From contig NZ_CP011388.1 of assembly GCF_001644605.1 (NCBI RefSeq), positions 3,500,501-3,564,500 on the forward strand: 64,000 nucleotides of DNA, given 5' to 3'. This document shows positions 8,846-17,148 of the stretch, in pieces. Made by a program: the position numbers and the translations under genes. How positions within the stretch are numbered: position 1 is the stretch's first letter; each line of letters starts with the position of its first letter. The notes under the pieces were generated by a model. It did not search any database, was not told where the DNA came from, and saw nothing but the letters and a program-made list of their open reading frames with translations. This DNA is from Paenibacillus swuensis (GTDB lineage: Bacteria; Bacillota; Bacilli; Paenibacillales; DY6).

Positions 8846-8970
8846 TTCATTCCTGTATAGGAGAGGGCAGATTAACAGGCTTTGTCCACCATTTGTCCTT
8901 GTGTATTGATTCGATTTCGTCTAATATAGAAACATATAAGATGGCGGCTTTACTGCAGGGGGGAAGTCAA

Positions 8971-9267
8971 TTGTCTTCATCATCGGAATGGGTTATACAG
9001 TACAGTGACAAGGCTTTAAATCTTCTAATGGAAGATGCATATAAAATTGAGAAATTAATTGAAGTGCAGATGCAGAATCTTACGACACGGCAATGTCCAT
9101 TGTATGAGGAAGTGCTGGATACGCAAATGTACGGATTCTCACGTGAAGTGGATTTCGCGGTCCGGATTGGATTGTTAGGCGAACTGAAGGGTAAGGAAAT
9201 TGTCAGCAAGCTTGAACGTAACCTCGCACAGTTGTATGAGGCGCTTGAGAGCAAGGCGCGTTTATAA
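8971..9267 (+). CDS. ylaN: YlaN family protein (DUF1507)
   Basis: 98 residues from TTG 8971, 5 nt after AGGGGGGAA (8957-8965); longer in-frame starts lack a ribosome-binding site. The core LIEVQMQNLT..QCPLYEEVLDTQM.GFSRE.DFAVR is diagnostic of YlaN, which is 93 residues in B. subtilis. Known of the family: a small cytosolic protein linked to iron homeostasis, reported to act on the Fur repressor and to be needed when iron is low. It is near ftsW here (2 kb), echoing the ylaN-ftsW adjacency of B. subtilis, but the intervening genes differ. Confidence 0.93.
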   Translation: MSSSSEWVIQYSDKALNLLMEDAYKIEKLIEVQMQNLTTRQCPLYEEVLDTQMYGFSREVDFAVRIGLLGELKGKEIVSKLERNLAQLYEALESKARL

Positions 9268-9282
9268 TTTTATAGTTTTGTA

Positions 9283-9324
9283 ACAAAGGAAAAGCGCGGG
9301 TCGCCACCCGCGCTTTTCCTTTGT
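9283..9324. terminator. bidirectional terminator between ylaN and the Ca2+/H+ antiporter gene
   Basis: A long perfect inverted repeat, ACAAAGGAAAAGCGCGGGT paired with its complement around a short GCC loop. It serves two convergent genes. Confidence 0.92.
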
Positions 9325-9335
9325 GCTATTCAGCA

Positions 9336-10403
9336 TTAAATTAAATAGAAAGCTACTCCCAAAATTAAGTAAACAATCAGAAGCAAAGCGCCCTCAAACC
9401 AATTGGTAGACCCGTCTTGCGAAATGGACTTCGCAATAAAGACCGAGACCGCAATAGCAACAAGCTCCACCGGCATAAACACTAAATCCATCGGATTGCC
9501 GCCGAAGAAACTTATAAATACGAGTACAGGGCTGACAAATAAAGCAATTTGCAAAGAACTGCCGACTGCAATTTCAACCGCTGCGCCAATCTTGCCCTTA
9601 TAAGCAAGCATAATCGCCGCACTATGCTCAGCCGCGTTACCGACAATCGCCACGAGGAACGCGCCGACAAACAACTCTGATAATCCGTACTGAGTTGAGA
9701 ACGATTCTAACGTTCCGACCATCCACTCGGATATAAATGCTACCATGACGGTCGAAAGGGCAAGAAACAGAACGGATATCTTAGCGGACCATACAGGGGA
9801 TTCGCCATGATCCGGTTGAGTCTCGACTTGTTCCGATAACTCTTTCTTGTGTGTGATCATGGAGAAGAGCAGCCACAATACATAAGCAATAATTAATAAA
9901 GCGGATACCACTAAGCTTAAAGTTTCCATCTTCGAGCTGTTTTCGCCAAACTCGAACAGGAACATGGCCGGAATAAAAAGCGCAATGACGCCGAGGATCA
10001 TCAGGGAAGCATTATGGGAAGCAAGAAGCGCGTTAAAGCGCTGCTCCTTAAATTTGATTCCCCCCGCGAGGAGACTAAGCCCCAGTACCAGAAGCAAGTT
10101 ACCGATAATCGATCCGGTTAAACTAGCTTTAACCATGTCGAACAAACCTTCTTTAATCAAAAAAATCGCGATAATCAATTCGGCGGCGTTGCCGAAGGTC
10201 GCATTCAGAAATCCACCCATTCGATCTCCGGCATAATGGGCAACGCTCTCCGTAGCTTTACCCATAAATCCGGCCGCAAACAGAATAGCCAAAGCAGACA
10301 ATCCGAACTGTGTGGTGGGTCCGCCTAAATGCATATAATGAGCCAACGCGCTGACGGCAAAGGTCAGAATCAGGCCCGGATAAAAGATTTTCTTCAAACT
10401 CAA
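9336..10403 (-). CDS. Ca2+/H+ antiporter, CaCA superfamily (ChaA/YfkE-like)
   Basis: Membrane exchanger of 355 residues with about 11 hydrophobic segments. The two alpha repeats carry GNAAELIIAIFLIKEG (about 70-85) and GNAAEHSAAIMLAYKG (about 254-269), with the Glu in each that binds Ca2+ in CAX proteins. The start is a TTG at 10403, preceded on the minus strand by AGAGGTGAT. A hydrophilic loop of about 30 residues (190-205, KKELSEQVETQPDHGE) separates the two halves. It probably exports Ca2+ in exchange for protons. It complements the P-type Ca2+ pump at 28.2-30.9 kb. Monocistronic. Confidence 0.93.
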   Translation of the reverse strand: MSLKKIFYPGLILTFAVSALAHYMHLGGPTTQFGLSALAILFAAGFMGKATESVAHYAGDRMGGFLNATFGNAAELIIAIFLIKEGLFDMVKASLTGSIIGNLLLVLGLSLLAGGIKFKEQRFNALLASHNASLMILGVIALFIPAMFLFEFGENSSKMETLSLVVSALLIIAYVLWLLFSMITHKKELSEQVETQPDHGESPVWSAKISVLFLALSTVMVAFISEWMVGTLESFSTQYGLSELFVGAFLVAIVGNAAEHSAAIMLAYKGKIGAAVEIAVGSSLQIALFVSPVLVFISFFGGNPMDLVFMPVELVAIAVSVFIAKSISQDGSTNWFEGALLLIVYLILGVAFYLI

Positions 10404-10521
10404 GTGGGATCACCTCTTCTATATATTGGTTCATACTCAAACAGTCTATTCTAATATAAACAAATCAAGCAGGAGGTTAAACCTAAAGACAAAAGAATGT
10501 TTCCCTTCCGGAATGAGCATA

Positions 10522-10551
10522 TTGATTTTAACAGAGTGTTAGGTTTACAAT
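10522..10551 (+). promoter_or_regulatory. sigma-A-like promoter for the Asp23 gene at 10586
   Basis: -35 TTGATT (10522-10527), 18-bp spacer, -10 TACAAT (10546-10551), leaving a leader of about 28 nt before the start codon. Confidence 0.55.
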
Positions 10552-10585
10552 GAGTGCAGAGGGTATAACAGAGGAGTGAATATGG

Positions 10586-10966
10586 ATGTCCGAGGTCAAT
10601 GATACAGGATTAGTTCGTATTTCAGACGATGTAGTAGCTACCATTGCTGGACTAGCCGCATTAGAAACGCCGGGTGTAGCGGCAATGTCAGGCGGTATGA
10701 GCGAAGGCTTAGCCAAGCGTCTAAGCGGTAAGAATGCCCAGAAGGGTGTTACCGTCGAGGTCGGCCAATTGGAAGCAGCCATCGACCTGCGTGTAATTGT
10801 GCATTATGGCTCCAGAATTCAAGAGGTTTGCAGGGAGTTGCAAGAAAACATTAAAGAAGCGGTTGAAAATATGACGGGGTTGTTAGTCGTAGAGGTTAAT
10901 GTCAAGGTTGAAGGCGTAGCCTTTAAAGAGGATGAGACACCGGATGATACGAATCGCGTGAAGTAG
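10586..10966 (+). CDS. Asp23/Gls24 family envelope stress response protein
   Basis: 126 residues, start ATG 10586, 9 nt after GAGGAG. Asp23 signatures: GLVRISDDVVATIAGLAALETPGV at the N-terminus, DLRVIVHYGSRIQEVCRELQENIKEAVE in the middle, then a beta stretch VVEVNVKVEGVAF. Family members are small abundant proteins that tether to the membrane through AmaP or work in lipid and envelope homeostasis. No AmaP-like gene is next to it. The paralogue at 49574 (YloU type) shares the same layout. The C-terminal tail is acidic. Confidence 0.9.
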   Translation: MSEVNDTGLVRISDDVVATIAGLAALETPGVAAMSGGMSEGLAKRLSGKNAQKGVTVEVGQLEAAIDLRVIVHYGSRIQEVCRELQENIKEAVENMTGLLVVEVNVKVEGVAFKEDETPDDTNRVK

Positions 10967-10979
10967 ACAAGCCATAAAT

Positions 10980-11009
10980 AAGAAGCTGCCGGATACCCGG
11001 CAGCTTCTT
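10980..11009. terminator. bidirectional terminator between asp23 and ftsW
   Basis: Stem AAGAAGCTGCCGG / CCGGCAGCTTCTT with loop ATAC. It touches the ftsW stop codon on the minus strand and ends the Asp23 gene on the plus strand. Confidence 0.9.
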
Positions 11010-12175
11010 TATTTATCGCGTTGTTTAGATACTTGACCTGGAGACAGTGCATCCCGGGAAATGCTCAGCACAATACCCATGCTAAACATCGTAATTAACA
11101 AAGACGATCCCCCATAAGAAATGAACGGAAGGGTAACCCCCGTAATCGGCATACTCCCGGTAACACCTCCGATATTAACGATACCTTGAATGGCGAACAA
11201 GCTCATAATTCCGGTACCTACCAAACTTCCGTATAAATCCGGACAACGCATAGAGACAATTAATCCCCGCCAGATAAAAGTTAGGTAAATGAGTATAAAC
11301 ATGAAGGAACCCAGAAATCCGAATTCCTCGCCAATTGTAGCAAAGATAAAGTCATTATGCGGTTCGGGTAAGTAATGAAGCTTTTGAATGCCGTGACCGA
11401 AGCCTGCGCCAAAAAATCCGCCGTGACCAAAAGCCCGCAGGGAATTAATCAATTGAAACCCTGTGTCTAATTCATCTGCTAAAGGGTCCATAAAGGCGGT
11501 AAAGCGCTCATAACGATAATTACTGACAAAGCCCTCAGGATCGCTGAGATAAGTAATCCCGACAACCAGAATGACGACAGAGGCACCGAGCAGGGTAATG
11601 ACTGTAAGGTGCTTCAAGTTAGCTCCCCCGGCCCATACCATGACCGCTGTGCATGACAACAGAATTAAACATGAACCTAAGTCCGGTTGTAACATAATTA
11701 GACCGGCAACAAGTCCGACAATAATGATAATGGGCAATAAGCCGCGTTTGAAATCCCTGATATTGTCTTTCTTCTTAGCAATCAATGCGCCAAGGTAAAG
11801 GATGATGCTAATTTTGGCGAGCTCAGAAGGTTGTATACCGAAACTGCCGATTCCGAACCAGCTCCGCGCTCCATTTCTGACATCACCAAAAAATAAAACT
11901 AGGATTAAAGCAACTATGGTTATGAAAAATATCGGGAAAATCAGTTTCTTAAAGCTGGCGTAAGGAATATTCATAACTACCAGCATGACGAATATGCCGA
12001 GCCCAATCCAAACGGCTTGCTTCTTCGTAAAATAGAGCGCATCATTATTGAAACGTGCGTCTGTCAGGGCAATAGCAGAACTCGCGCTGAAGACCATAAC
12101 GAGTCCGAAACCGACAAGCAGCAATGTCAGAATCAGCAGCAGAAAGTCGGGAGAACCCTTGCGGCGCGGCTGCAT
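11009..12175 (-). CDS. ftsW: SEDS peptidoglycan glycosyltransferase FtsW (FtsW/RodA/SpoVE family)
   Basis: Polytopic lipid II polymerase of the divisome, 388 residues with about 10 membrane spans. Family signatures: VMVFSASSAIAL in helix 1, GARSWFGIGSFGIQPSELAKI (about 108-128), LQPDLGSCLILL, LPEPHNDFIFATIGEEFGFLG (about 269-289) and PFISYGGSS near the C-terminus. The Asp of QPDLG is the position implicated in SEDS catalysis. It is the second gene of a two-gene minus-strand unit with yugN (11 nt gap). FtsW rather than SpoVE or RodA is preferred because ylaN is near, as in B. subtilis, but paralogues cannot be excluded. Confidence 0.9.
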   Translation of the reverse strand: MQPRRKGSPDFLLLILTLLLVGFGLVMVFSASSAIALTDARFNNDALYFTKKQAVWIGLGIFVMLVVMNIPYASFKKLIFPIFFITIVALILVLFFGDVRNGARSWFGIGSFGIQPSELAKISIILYLGALIAKKKDNIRDFKRGLLPIIIIVGLVAGLIMLQPDLGSCLILLSCTAVMVWAGGANLKHLTVITLLGASVVILVVGITYLSDPEGFVSNYRYERFTAFMDPLADELDTGFQLINSLRAFGHGGFFGAGFGHGIQKLHYLPEPHNDFIFATIGEEFGFLGSFMFILIYLTFIWRGLIVSMRCPDLYGSLVGTGIMSLFAIQGIVNIGGVTGSMPITGVTLPFISYGGSSLLITMFSMGIVLSISRDALSPGQVSKQRDK

Positions 12176-12186
12176 AAATGAAGACC

Positions 12187-12525
12187 CTAAGCCAGTGCTT
12201 GCTTAAGTTCTTCTAGTTTACCCTTAGCCGCCTTCAGGATGTTCTCAGGTACCGGTGATTCATAGTCAAGACCATGCGGGAACGTGGCTCTGCCGATATA
12301 GATATGTTCGATCTTCAATACAGCATCCGGGTTCTCCAATTTGCCTTCAATGGCACGCGTGTTAAATCTAAGGAAGTATTCATCTGTTCCGTTCGTAAAT
12401 TTCAAATCATATGTAGCGCGGGTATATTCCCACTGCCAACGAACGAAACCGATTTTCTCCGATTCTTTGTCCAGATGGCCAAGGTCGCTTGTCATTCCTT
12501 CAAGATTTGAATTTTCAATAAGCAT
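12187..12525 (-). CDS. YugN-like family protein
   Basis: 112 residues from ATG 12525, preceded on the minus strand by GGGAGGAACC; a longer in-frame reading starting near 12609 lacks such a site. Contents match the YugN family of Bacillales: LIENSNLEGM at the start, then W-Q-W-E-YTRATYDLKF and YFLRFNTRAIEGKLE, an all-beta N-terminal part, and a helical C-terminus ending KLEELKQALA. Function unknown. Likely cotranscribed with ftsW, whose start is 11 nt downstream. Confidence 0.8.
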   Translation of the reverse strand: MLIENSNLEGMTSDLGHLDKESEKIGFVRWQWEYTRATYDLKFTNGTDEYFLRFNTRAIEGKLENPDAVLKIEHIYIGRATFPHGLDYESPVPENILKAAKGKLEELKQALA

Positions 12526-12771
12526 GGTTAAGGTTCCTCCCTGTATGTACGTTGTACGTAAGTTAAGATGAAATTTCCAGTGTTGGCTGTAAATATGCTT
12601 AACAGTCACTCTTCATGATAGTATGTTTCCTTTTTCAGTGCAAGCCTTGTCCCTGACCGTAGTTGTGAACAAAGAAAGAATGTTGTCTCTGTGAAATGAA
12701 GCCTTGTTCTGATAATATAAAAGAAACCAAAGGCATGTACACGGATTGAAACGATACCAGGAGGAATTCGG

Positions 12772-13941
12772 ATGAATTACAGGGATATACTTAATGAAAG
12801 TTATGCCGAAGCCGTTGCCTGGCGCAGGCACTTGCACATGCATCCGGAGCTTTCCTTTCATGAAGAGAATACAGCGGACTTCGTTGCAGCCAAGCTCGAA
12901 GAATGGGGCTTGGAAGTGCGAAAGGGCGTAGGCGGCGGCGGGGTTACGGGGTTGCTGAAAGGCCTGAACCCGGGAAAGACCGTAGCTTTAAGAGCCGATA
13001 TGGACGCCTTACCGATTCAAGATGAGAAGGAAAGCGAGTATGCATCCACCGTCCCCGGTGTGATGCACGCCTGCGGACACGATGCTCATACTTCCGCGCT
13101 CTTGATGGTCGCTAAAATTCTAAGCGCACATAGATCTCAGTTTAAGGGTAATGTTAAATTTATTTTTCAACATGCCGAGGAAACAACCCCGGGCGGCGCT
13201 AAATTTATGATTGAAGACGGTGTCCTGCACGACGTCGATTACATCTATGGCGTTCACCTTTGGACACCACTTCAGGCCGGCCACGTATATTCGGTTGCAG
13301 GACCTATGATGGCCGCCGCGGATGAATTTGTTATTCAGCTTCAAGGGAAAGGCGGGCATGGAGGGTTGCCTCATGAAACGATAGACACGGTAATGATTGG
13401 TTCCCAGGTCGTGGTGAACTTGCAGACGATTGTGAGTCGGACGTTGAACCCTTTATATCCCGCCGTAGTTTCCGTCGGTTCTTTCCAAGCGGGAAACACG
13501 TTTAATATCATAGCGGAAAAGTGCACTCTTAAGGGAACGGTCCGAACTTTTGACGAGGAAAGCAGACAGACGGCTAAATCCAAAGTAGAAGATCTGACCA
13601 GACAAACCAGCGAAATGCACGGAGCTCAATCCAATATTCGCTACATCCTGGGATACCCGCCTGTAGTCAACGATCATCTTGAAACCGAACGGTTCTTTGC
13701 CGTTGCCCATTCCTTATACGGCACTGAGCATGTCCACCCGATGCCGTTGTTGATGGCAGGAGAAGATTTCGCATATTATCTGGAGCAGGTTCCCGGATGC
13801 TTCATGATTGTGGGAGCCGGCAACGGCGAGACGCGCACAAGCTATCCGCATCATCATCCGAAGTTCGATCTTGAGGAGCGGGCCATGCTTCAATCGGCCG
13901 AGCTTTTGCTCCATATGGCTGTCAACGCATTATCGGAATAA
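12772..13941 (+). CDS. M20D family amidohydrolase (N-acyl-amino acid hydrolase type)
   Basis: Cytosolic metal-dependent amidase, 389 residues, ATG after AGGAGGAATTCGG. Metal-site motifs in order: RRHLHMHPELSFHEE (19-33), DMDALPIQDE (about 75-84), HACGHDAHTS (about 94-103, first metal His), HAEETTPGGA (about 131-140, catalytic Glu pair), HLWTPL, and a C-terminal MAGEDFAYYLEQVPG. Relatives remove acyl groups from amino acids or amino-acid conjugates (hippurate hydrolase, IAA-amino acid hydrolase, N-acetyl-Cys deacetylase). The substrate cannot be read from the sequence. Monocistronic. Confidence 0.9.
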   Translation: MNYRDILNESYAEAVAWRRHLHMHPELSFHEENTADFVAAKLEEWGLEVRKGVGGGGVTGLLKGLNPGKTVALRADMDALPIQDEKESEYASTVPGVMHACGHDAHTSALLMVAKILSAHRSQFKGNVKFIFQHAEETTPGGAKFMIEDGVLHDVDYIYGVHLWTPLQAGHVYSVAGPMMAAADEFVIQLQGKGGHGGLPHETIDTVMIGSQVVVNLQTIVSRTLNPLYPAVVSVGSFQAGNTFNIIAEKCTLKGTVRTFDEESRQTAKSKVEDLTRQTSEMHGAQSNIRYILGYPPVVNDHLETERFFAVAHSLYGTEHVHPMPLLMAGEDFAYYLEQVPGCFMIVGAGNGETRTSYPHHHPKFDLEERAMLQSAELLLHMAVNALSE

Positions 13942-14022
13942 CTGTCTCGACGATTAACAGTAGCACTGTATGGGTAATAAACCTTCAGGATAACCTATCC
14001 AAATGAAGGAGGCGCATTACAC

Positions 14023-14457
14023 ATGGCAAAAACATTAAAAGATATTATGTCGACGGATATTGTTACGGTAACTTTGGAGGAACATATTTACGGGATCGCC
14101 TTAAAGATGAAGGAGCACGATACGGGTTTCATTCCTGTGGTTGAGGGTCGCAAGCTCATCGGTGTGGTGACGGACCGGGATCTTGTCGTCCGGGGCTACG
14201 CTGAAAAACATTCCGGATCAACGTCGGTTACCGAAGTGATGACGAAGGATATTCAAACCGTTACACCGGATACGACGGTGGATGAAGCGGCCAAGCTTAT
14301 GGCTAAGGATCAAATTCGAAGATTACCTGTTGTGGAAAACGGAGAATTGGTCGGCGTTGTAGCCATCGGTGATTTGGCTGTGCGTTCCAGCTATGAAGAT
14401 GAGGCTGGACAAGCTCTAAGTGAAATTTCTGAGAATCACGCAACTCAAAACCTGTAA
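14023..14457 (+). CDS. tandem CBS-domain protein (YhcV-like)
   Basis: 144 residues made of two CBS domains: residues about 7-60 (MSTDIVTV...GFIPVVEGRKLIGVVTDRDLV) and 72-125 (MTKDIQTVTPDTTVDEAAKLM...RRLPVVENGELVGVVAIGDLAV). Such stand-alone CBS pairs bind adenosyl ligands and act as energy or redox sensors. The C-terminal SSYEDEAGQALSEISE resembles B. subtilis YhcV. Start ATG after GAAGGAGGCG; a terminator follows. No partner protein is evident. Confidence 0.9.
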   Translation: MAKTLKDIMSTDIVTVTLEEHIYGIALKMKEHDTGFIPVVEGRKLIGVVTDRDLVVRGYAEKHSGSTSVTEVMTKDIQTVTPDTTVDEAAKLMAKDQIRRLPVVENGELVGVVAIGDLAVRSSYEDEAGQALSEISENHATQNL

Positions 14458-14473
14458 AAACAGAATTTGAGTG

Positions 14474-14512
14474 AAAGCCTGTCGACCCTTTTGAGGGAAT
14501 GGCAGGCTTTTT
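14474..14512 (+). terminator. terminator after the CBS protein gene
   Basis: AAAGCCTGTC ... GGCAGGCTTT with an inner CCCTT/GAGGG pairing and a T run. Confidence 0.75.
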
Positions 14513-14586
14513 CGTTGTTTAGGAACATGGACTAAGAGATAATAGACAGACAACAAATACATAGTTGAGAAGTGAAGGGGATTTTT

Positions 14587-15333
14587 TTGCACATGAAGAT
14601 TATATTACGCTGGATGGTTCTGTTGCCACTTGCATCCTTGGTGGTGTCGGGTTGCGGTGTCCCTGTTTCGGGGCCTCCGGCAGAAGTAACGGAGATTTTG
14701 GCCGCCTATCCTGAGTTGGAAGGACATGAATATTCCATTGAACAAGTGAAACGGATGGTTGACGGTGACACGTTGGAGACAGATAGCGGACACAAGGTCA
14801 GGCTGATCGGGGTAAACACCCCCGAGACGGTGAAGCCTAACTCTCCCATTGAGACCTATGGTAAAGAAGCGAGCGCATTCAGCAAGAAAAGACTAACGGG
14901 AAAGACAGTTGTCCTGTTTGAAGACACCGGGAATACCGATCGATACGGGCGTTGGTTAAGGTATCTTTTTGTCCAGGGGGATCCCCGGATGTTCAATGAG
15001 GAGCTTGTGCGAGAAGGGTATGCGAATACGATGACGATACCGCCTAATGTTATGTATTCCGCACGTTTCCTTAAAGCGGAAAGGGAAGCGCGAACGAATC
15101 ACAAAGGGCTATGGGCGGAGGCCGGCGCAAATGCCTCAGAAAGCATGAAGGAAGCAAACCAAGCCGAGAGCTCAGCCTGCGGAGGTCCTGTGATCAAAGG
15201 TAACATTAATGCTGAGGGTGAACAAATTTATCATGTAGCGGAGGGCCGTTATTATAAACAAACGAAAGCTGAGCGGTTGTTCTGTACCGAATCCGAAGCT
15301 AAAGCCGCGGGATTCCGTAAATCCAAATCTTGA
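14587..15333 (+). CDS. thermonuclease-family (SNase) lipoprotein with a C-terminal Cys module
   Basis: Extracytoplasmic nuclease, about 248 residues. Start TTG 14587 (6 nt after AAGGGG) or ATG 14593. The signal ends in a lipobox VSGC, so it is membrane-anchored outside. The SNase core holds VDGDTLETDSGHKVRLIGVNTPET (Asp and Arg of the active site), YGKEASAFSKKRL and DRYGRWLRYLF. A separate C-terminal module of about 50 residues follows (CGGPVIKGNI..GEQIYH....YYKQT..ERLFCTESEAKAAGFR), similar to the Ada-like zinc module found at the end of other secreted nucleases. It should degrade extracellular DNA or RNA. Domain assignment of the tail is by eye. Confidence 0.9.
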   Translation: MHMKIILRWMVLLPLASLVVSGCGVPVSGPPAEVTEILAAYPELEGHEYSIEQVKRMVDGDTLETDSGHKVRLIGVNTPETVKPNSPIETYGKEASAFSKKRLTGKTVVLFEDTGNTDRYGRWLRYLFVQGDPRMFNEELVREGYANTMTIPPNVMYSARFLKAEREARTNHKGLWAEAGANASESMKEANQAESSACGGPVIKGNINAEGEQIYHVAEGRYYKQTKAERLFCTESEAKAAGFRKSKS

Positions 15334-15426
15334 TGTGAGCGGCCGGCTGTAAGAGCAGTAAGGTTTATTTTGGCTACTTTGCCTGCATACTGAATGAAAG
15401 AGATATACAAGGCAAGGAGGAAGTCA

Positions 15427-17148
15427 ATGAAATACCGTCCGGAACAACCCTTGATTGTACAGGGGGACTTGACCGTGCTGCTTGAAACGAGAAATACCCG
15501 TGCGGATGAAGCGGCGAAGGTTCTAGGGAGGTTTGCGGACCTCGTAAAGACACCCGAACATATCCACACGTACAGAATGACGCCTTTATCCATATGGAAT
15601 GCGGCAGCATCAGGTATTCACGTTGAAGAAGTTATCCGAACGCTTGAAGATTACAGTAAATTTGATTTGCCGGCTCAAGTGAGAAAAGAGATCGTCAAGT
15701 ATATGGGAAGGTACGGGATGCTTCTCTTGGAATCGGATGGCGAATATCTCCGTCTTCGCTCAAGCAACACCTCAGCCTTAAAGGAGTTAGCTGCGGAATC
15801 TTCATTAGCTGCCTTACTGACTTGGGATGAGGATACAGGTACAGGGAAAGTGGATGCTGAAAACCGCGGTCTGGTCAAACAAGAATTAACCCGTCTGGGT
15901 TTTCCGGTAACGGATCTTGTCGGCTATCACGAAGGGGAGTCACTACAGGTCCAATTGAAGAGCAACCTGGACGAGGGCAACCCCAATCCCTTTTATCTGC
16001 GTGACTATCAGGAGGAAGCGGTCGATTCCTTTTACCAAGAAGGGAGTGTACACGGAGGGAGCGGGGTACTGGTGCTCCCTTGCGGCGCGGGTAAAACCAT
16101 CATTGGCATCGCAGCGATGGCCCGATTGCATTGCGCTACGTTAATCCTTACGAGTAATGTGACCTCAGTCAGGCAATGGACACAGGAAATTGTTGCGAAA
16201 ACGAATATAAAGGAAGAACAAATCGGTGAATACAGCGGGGATCGCAAAGAAGTGCGTCCTATAACGATTGCAACCTATCAAATTCTGACCCATCGCAAAG
16301 ATAAGGCTGCTTCCTTCTCGCATATGACCCTTTTTAATGAACGGGATTGGGGATTGATTATTTATGACGAGGTTCACCTGTTACCCGCCCCCGTATTCCG
16401 GGTGACGGCTGATATTCAGGCCACGCGAAGGCTTGGACTAACGGCGACGCTGATCCGGGAAGATGGCCGGGAGGAAGACGTGTTTTCTCTGGTCGGGCCG
16501 AAGCGGTACGATATGCCATGGAAAGAGCTTGAGCATCAAGGGTGGATCGCCAAAGTGTACTGCAGTGAAATTCGCGTGCCATTGTCCGAAGACACTCGTT
16601 CACAATACGCGGTTGCGGATGCCAAAATGCGATTTAGAATTGCTTGCGAGAACCCGCTGAAGCTGGATATCGTGCGCTATCTGTTACAACTTCACCGCGG
16701 TCGACAAACGTTAATTATCGGTCAATATTTGGATCAATTACATCATGTGGCCGAACAATTGAGCTTGCCTCTCATTACGGGGAGCATGCCGCATCAGGAA
16801 CGAGATGAACTCTATGCCCAGTTTAAGAAAGGGGAAATTGGAGTCCTGATCGTTTCCAAAGTAGCTAATTTCGCGGTGGATTTACCCGATGCCAGCGTAG
16901 CGATCCAAATCTCGGGCAGCTTCGGGTCAAGGCAGGAGGAAGCCCAGCGATTGGGCAGGGTATTAAGGCCGAAGCAAGACGAGAACACCGCTTTCTTCTA
17001 CACCTTGGTATCCAAAGACACAAAGGAGCAAGAGTTTGCGCTAAACAGACAGCTGTTTCTGATCGAAAAAGGGTATCGGTACGCCATCACAGATGCGGCC
17101 GCGTTCACCGGCGGGGAGGATACGCATGGACAGTTTGCAGTTCAGTAG
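15427..17148 (+). CDS. XPB/Ssl2-type superfamily 2 DNA helicase
   Basis: 573 residues from ATG 15427 after GGCAAGGAGG. An N-terminal damage-recognition-like region (1-200) precedes two RecA-like domains. Motif I CGAGKT (219-224), motif II DEVH (314-317), motif III LTATLIRED, then a helicase C domain with HRGRQTLIIGQYLDQL and motif VI SRQEEAQRLGRVLRP. The order and the DEVH box match bacterial homologues of the nucleotide-excision-repair and transcription helicase XPB. The downstream gene overlaps by 23 bp and is its usual partner, so both are probably translated as a unit. Role in repair or transcription-coupled unwinding is inferred from homologues. Confidence 0.93.
   Translation: MKYRPEQPLIVQGDLTVLLETRNTRADEAAKVLGRFADLVKTPEHIHTYRMTPLSIWNAAASGIHVEEVIRTLEDYSKFDLPAQVRKEIVKYMGRYGMLLLESDGEYLRLRSSNTSALKELAAESSLAALLTWDEDTGTGKVDAENRGLVKQELTRLGFPVTDLVGYHEGESLQVQLKSNLDEGNPNPFYLRDYQEEAVDSFYQEGSVHGGSGVLVLPCGAGKTIIGIAAMARLHCATLILTSNVTSVRQWTQEIVAKTNIKEEQIGEYSGDRKEVRPITIATYQILTHRKDKAASFSHMTLFNERDWGLIIYDEVHLLPAPVFRVTADIQATRRLGLTATLIREDGREEDVFSLVGPKRYDMPWKELEHQGWIAKVYCSEIRVPLSEDTRSQYAVADAKMRFRIACENPLKLDIVRYLLQLHRGRQTLIIGQYLDQLHHVAEQLSLPLITGSMPHQERDELYAQFKKGEIGVLIVSKVANFAVDLPDASVAIQISGSFGSRQEEAQRLGRVLRPKQDENTAFFYTLVSKDTKEQEFALNRQLFLIEKGYRYAITDAAAFTGGEDTHGQFAVQ

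Noticed and set aside
10543-10566. GTTTAC-N12-GGGTAT, resembling a sigma-B promoter before the Asp23 gene.
   Set aside because: A start site about 7 nt downstream would cut off the GAGGAG ribosome-binding site at 10571-10576; a sigma-A-like pair just upstream fits better.
12541-12562. TGTACGT repeats upstream of the YugN-like gene as a second CarH-type operator.
   Set aside because: The repeats are spaced 7 bp apart rather than 11 and end in G where CarH-type repeats have A.
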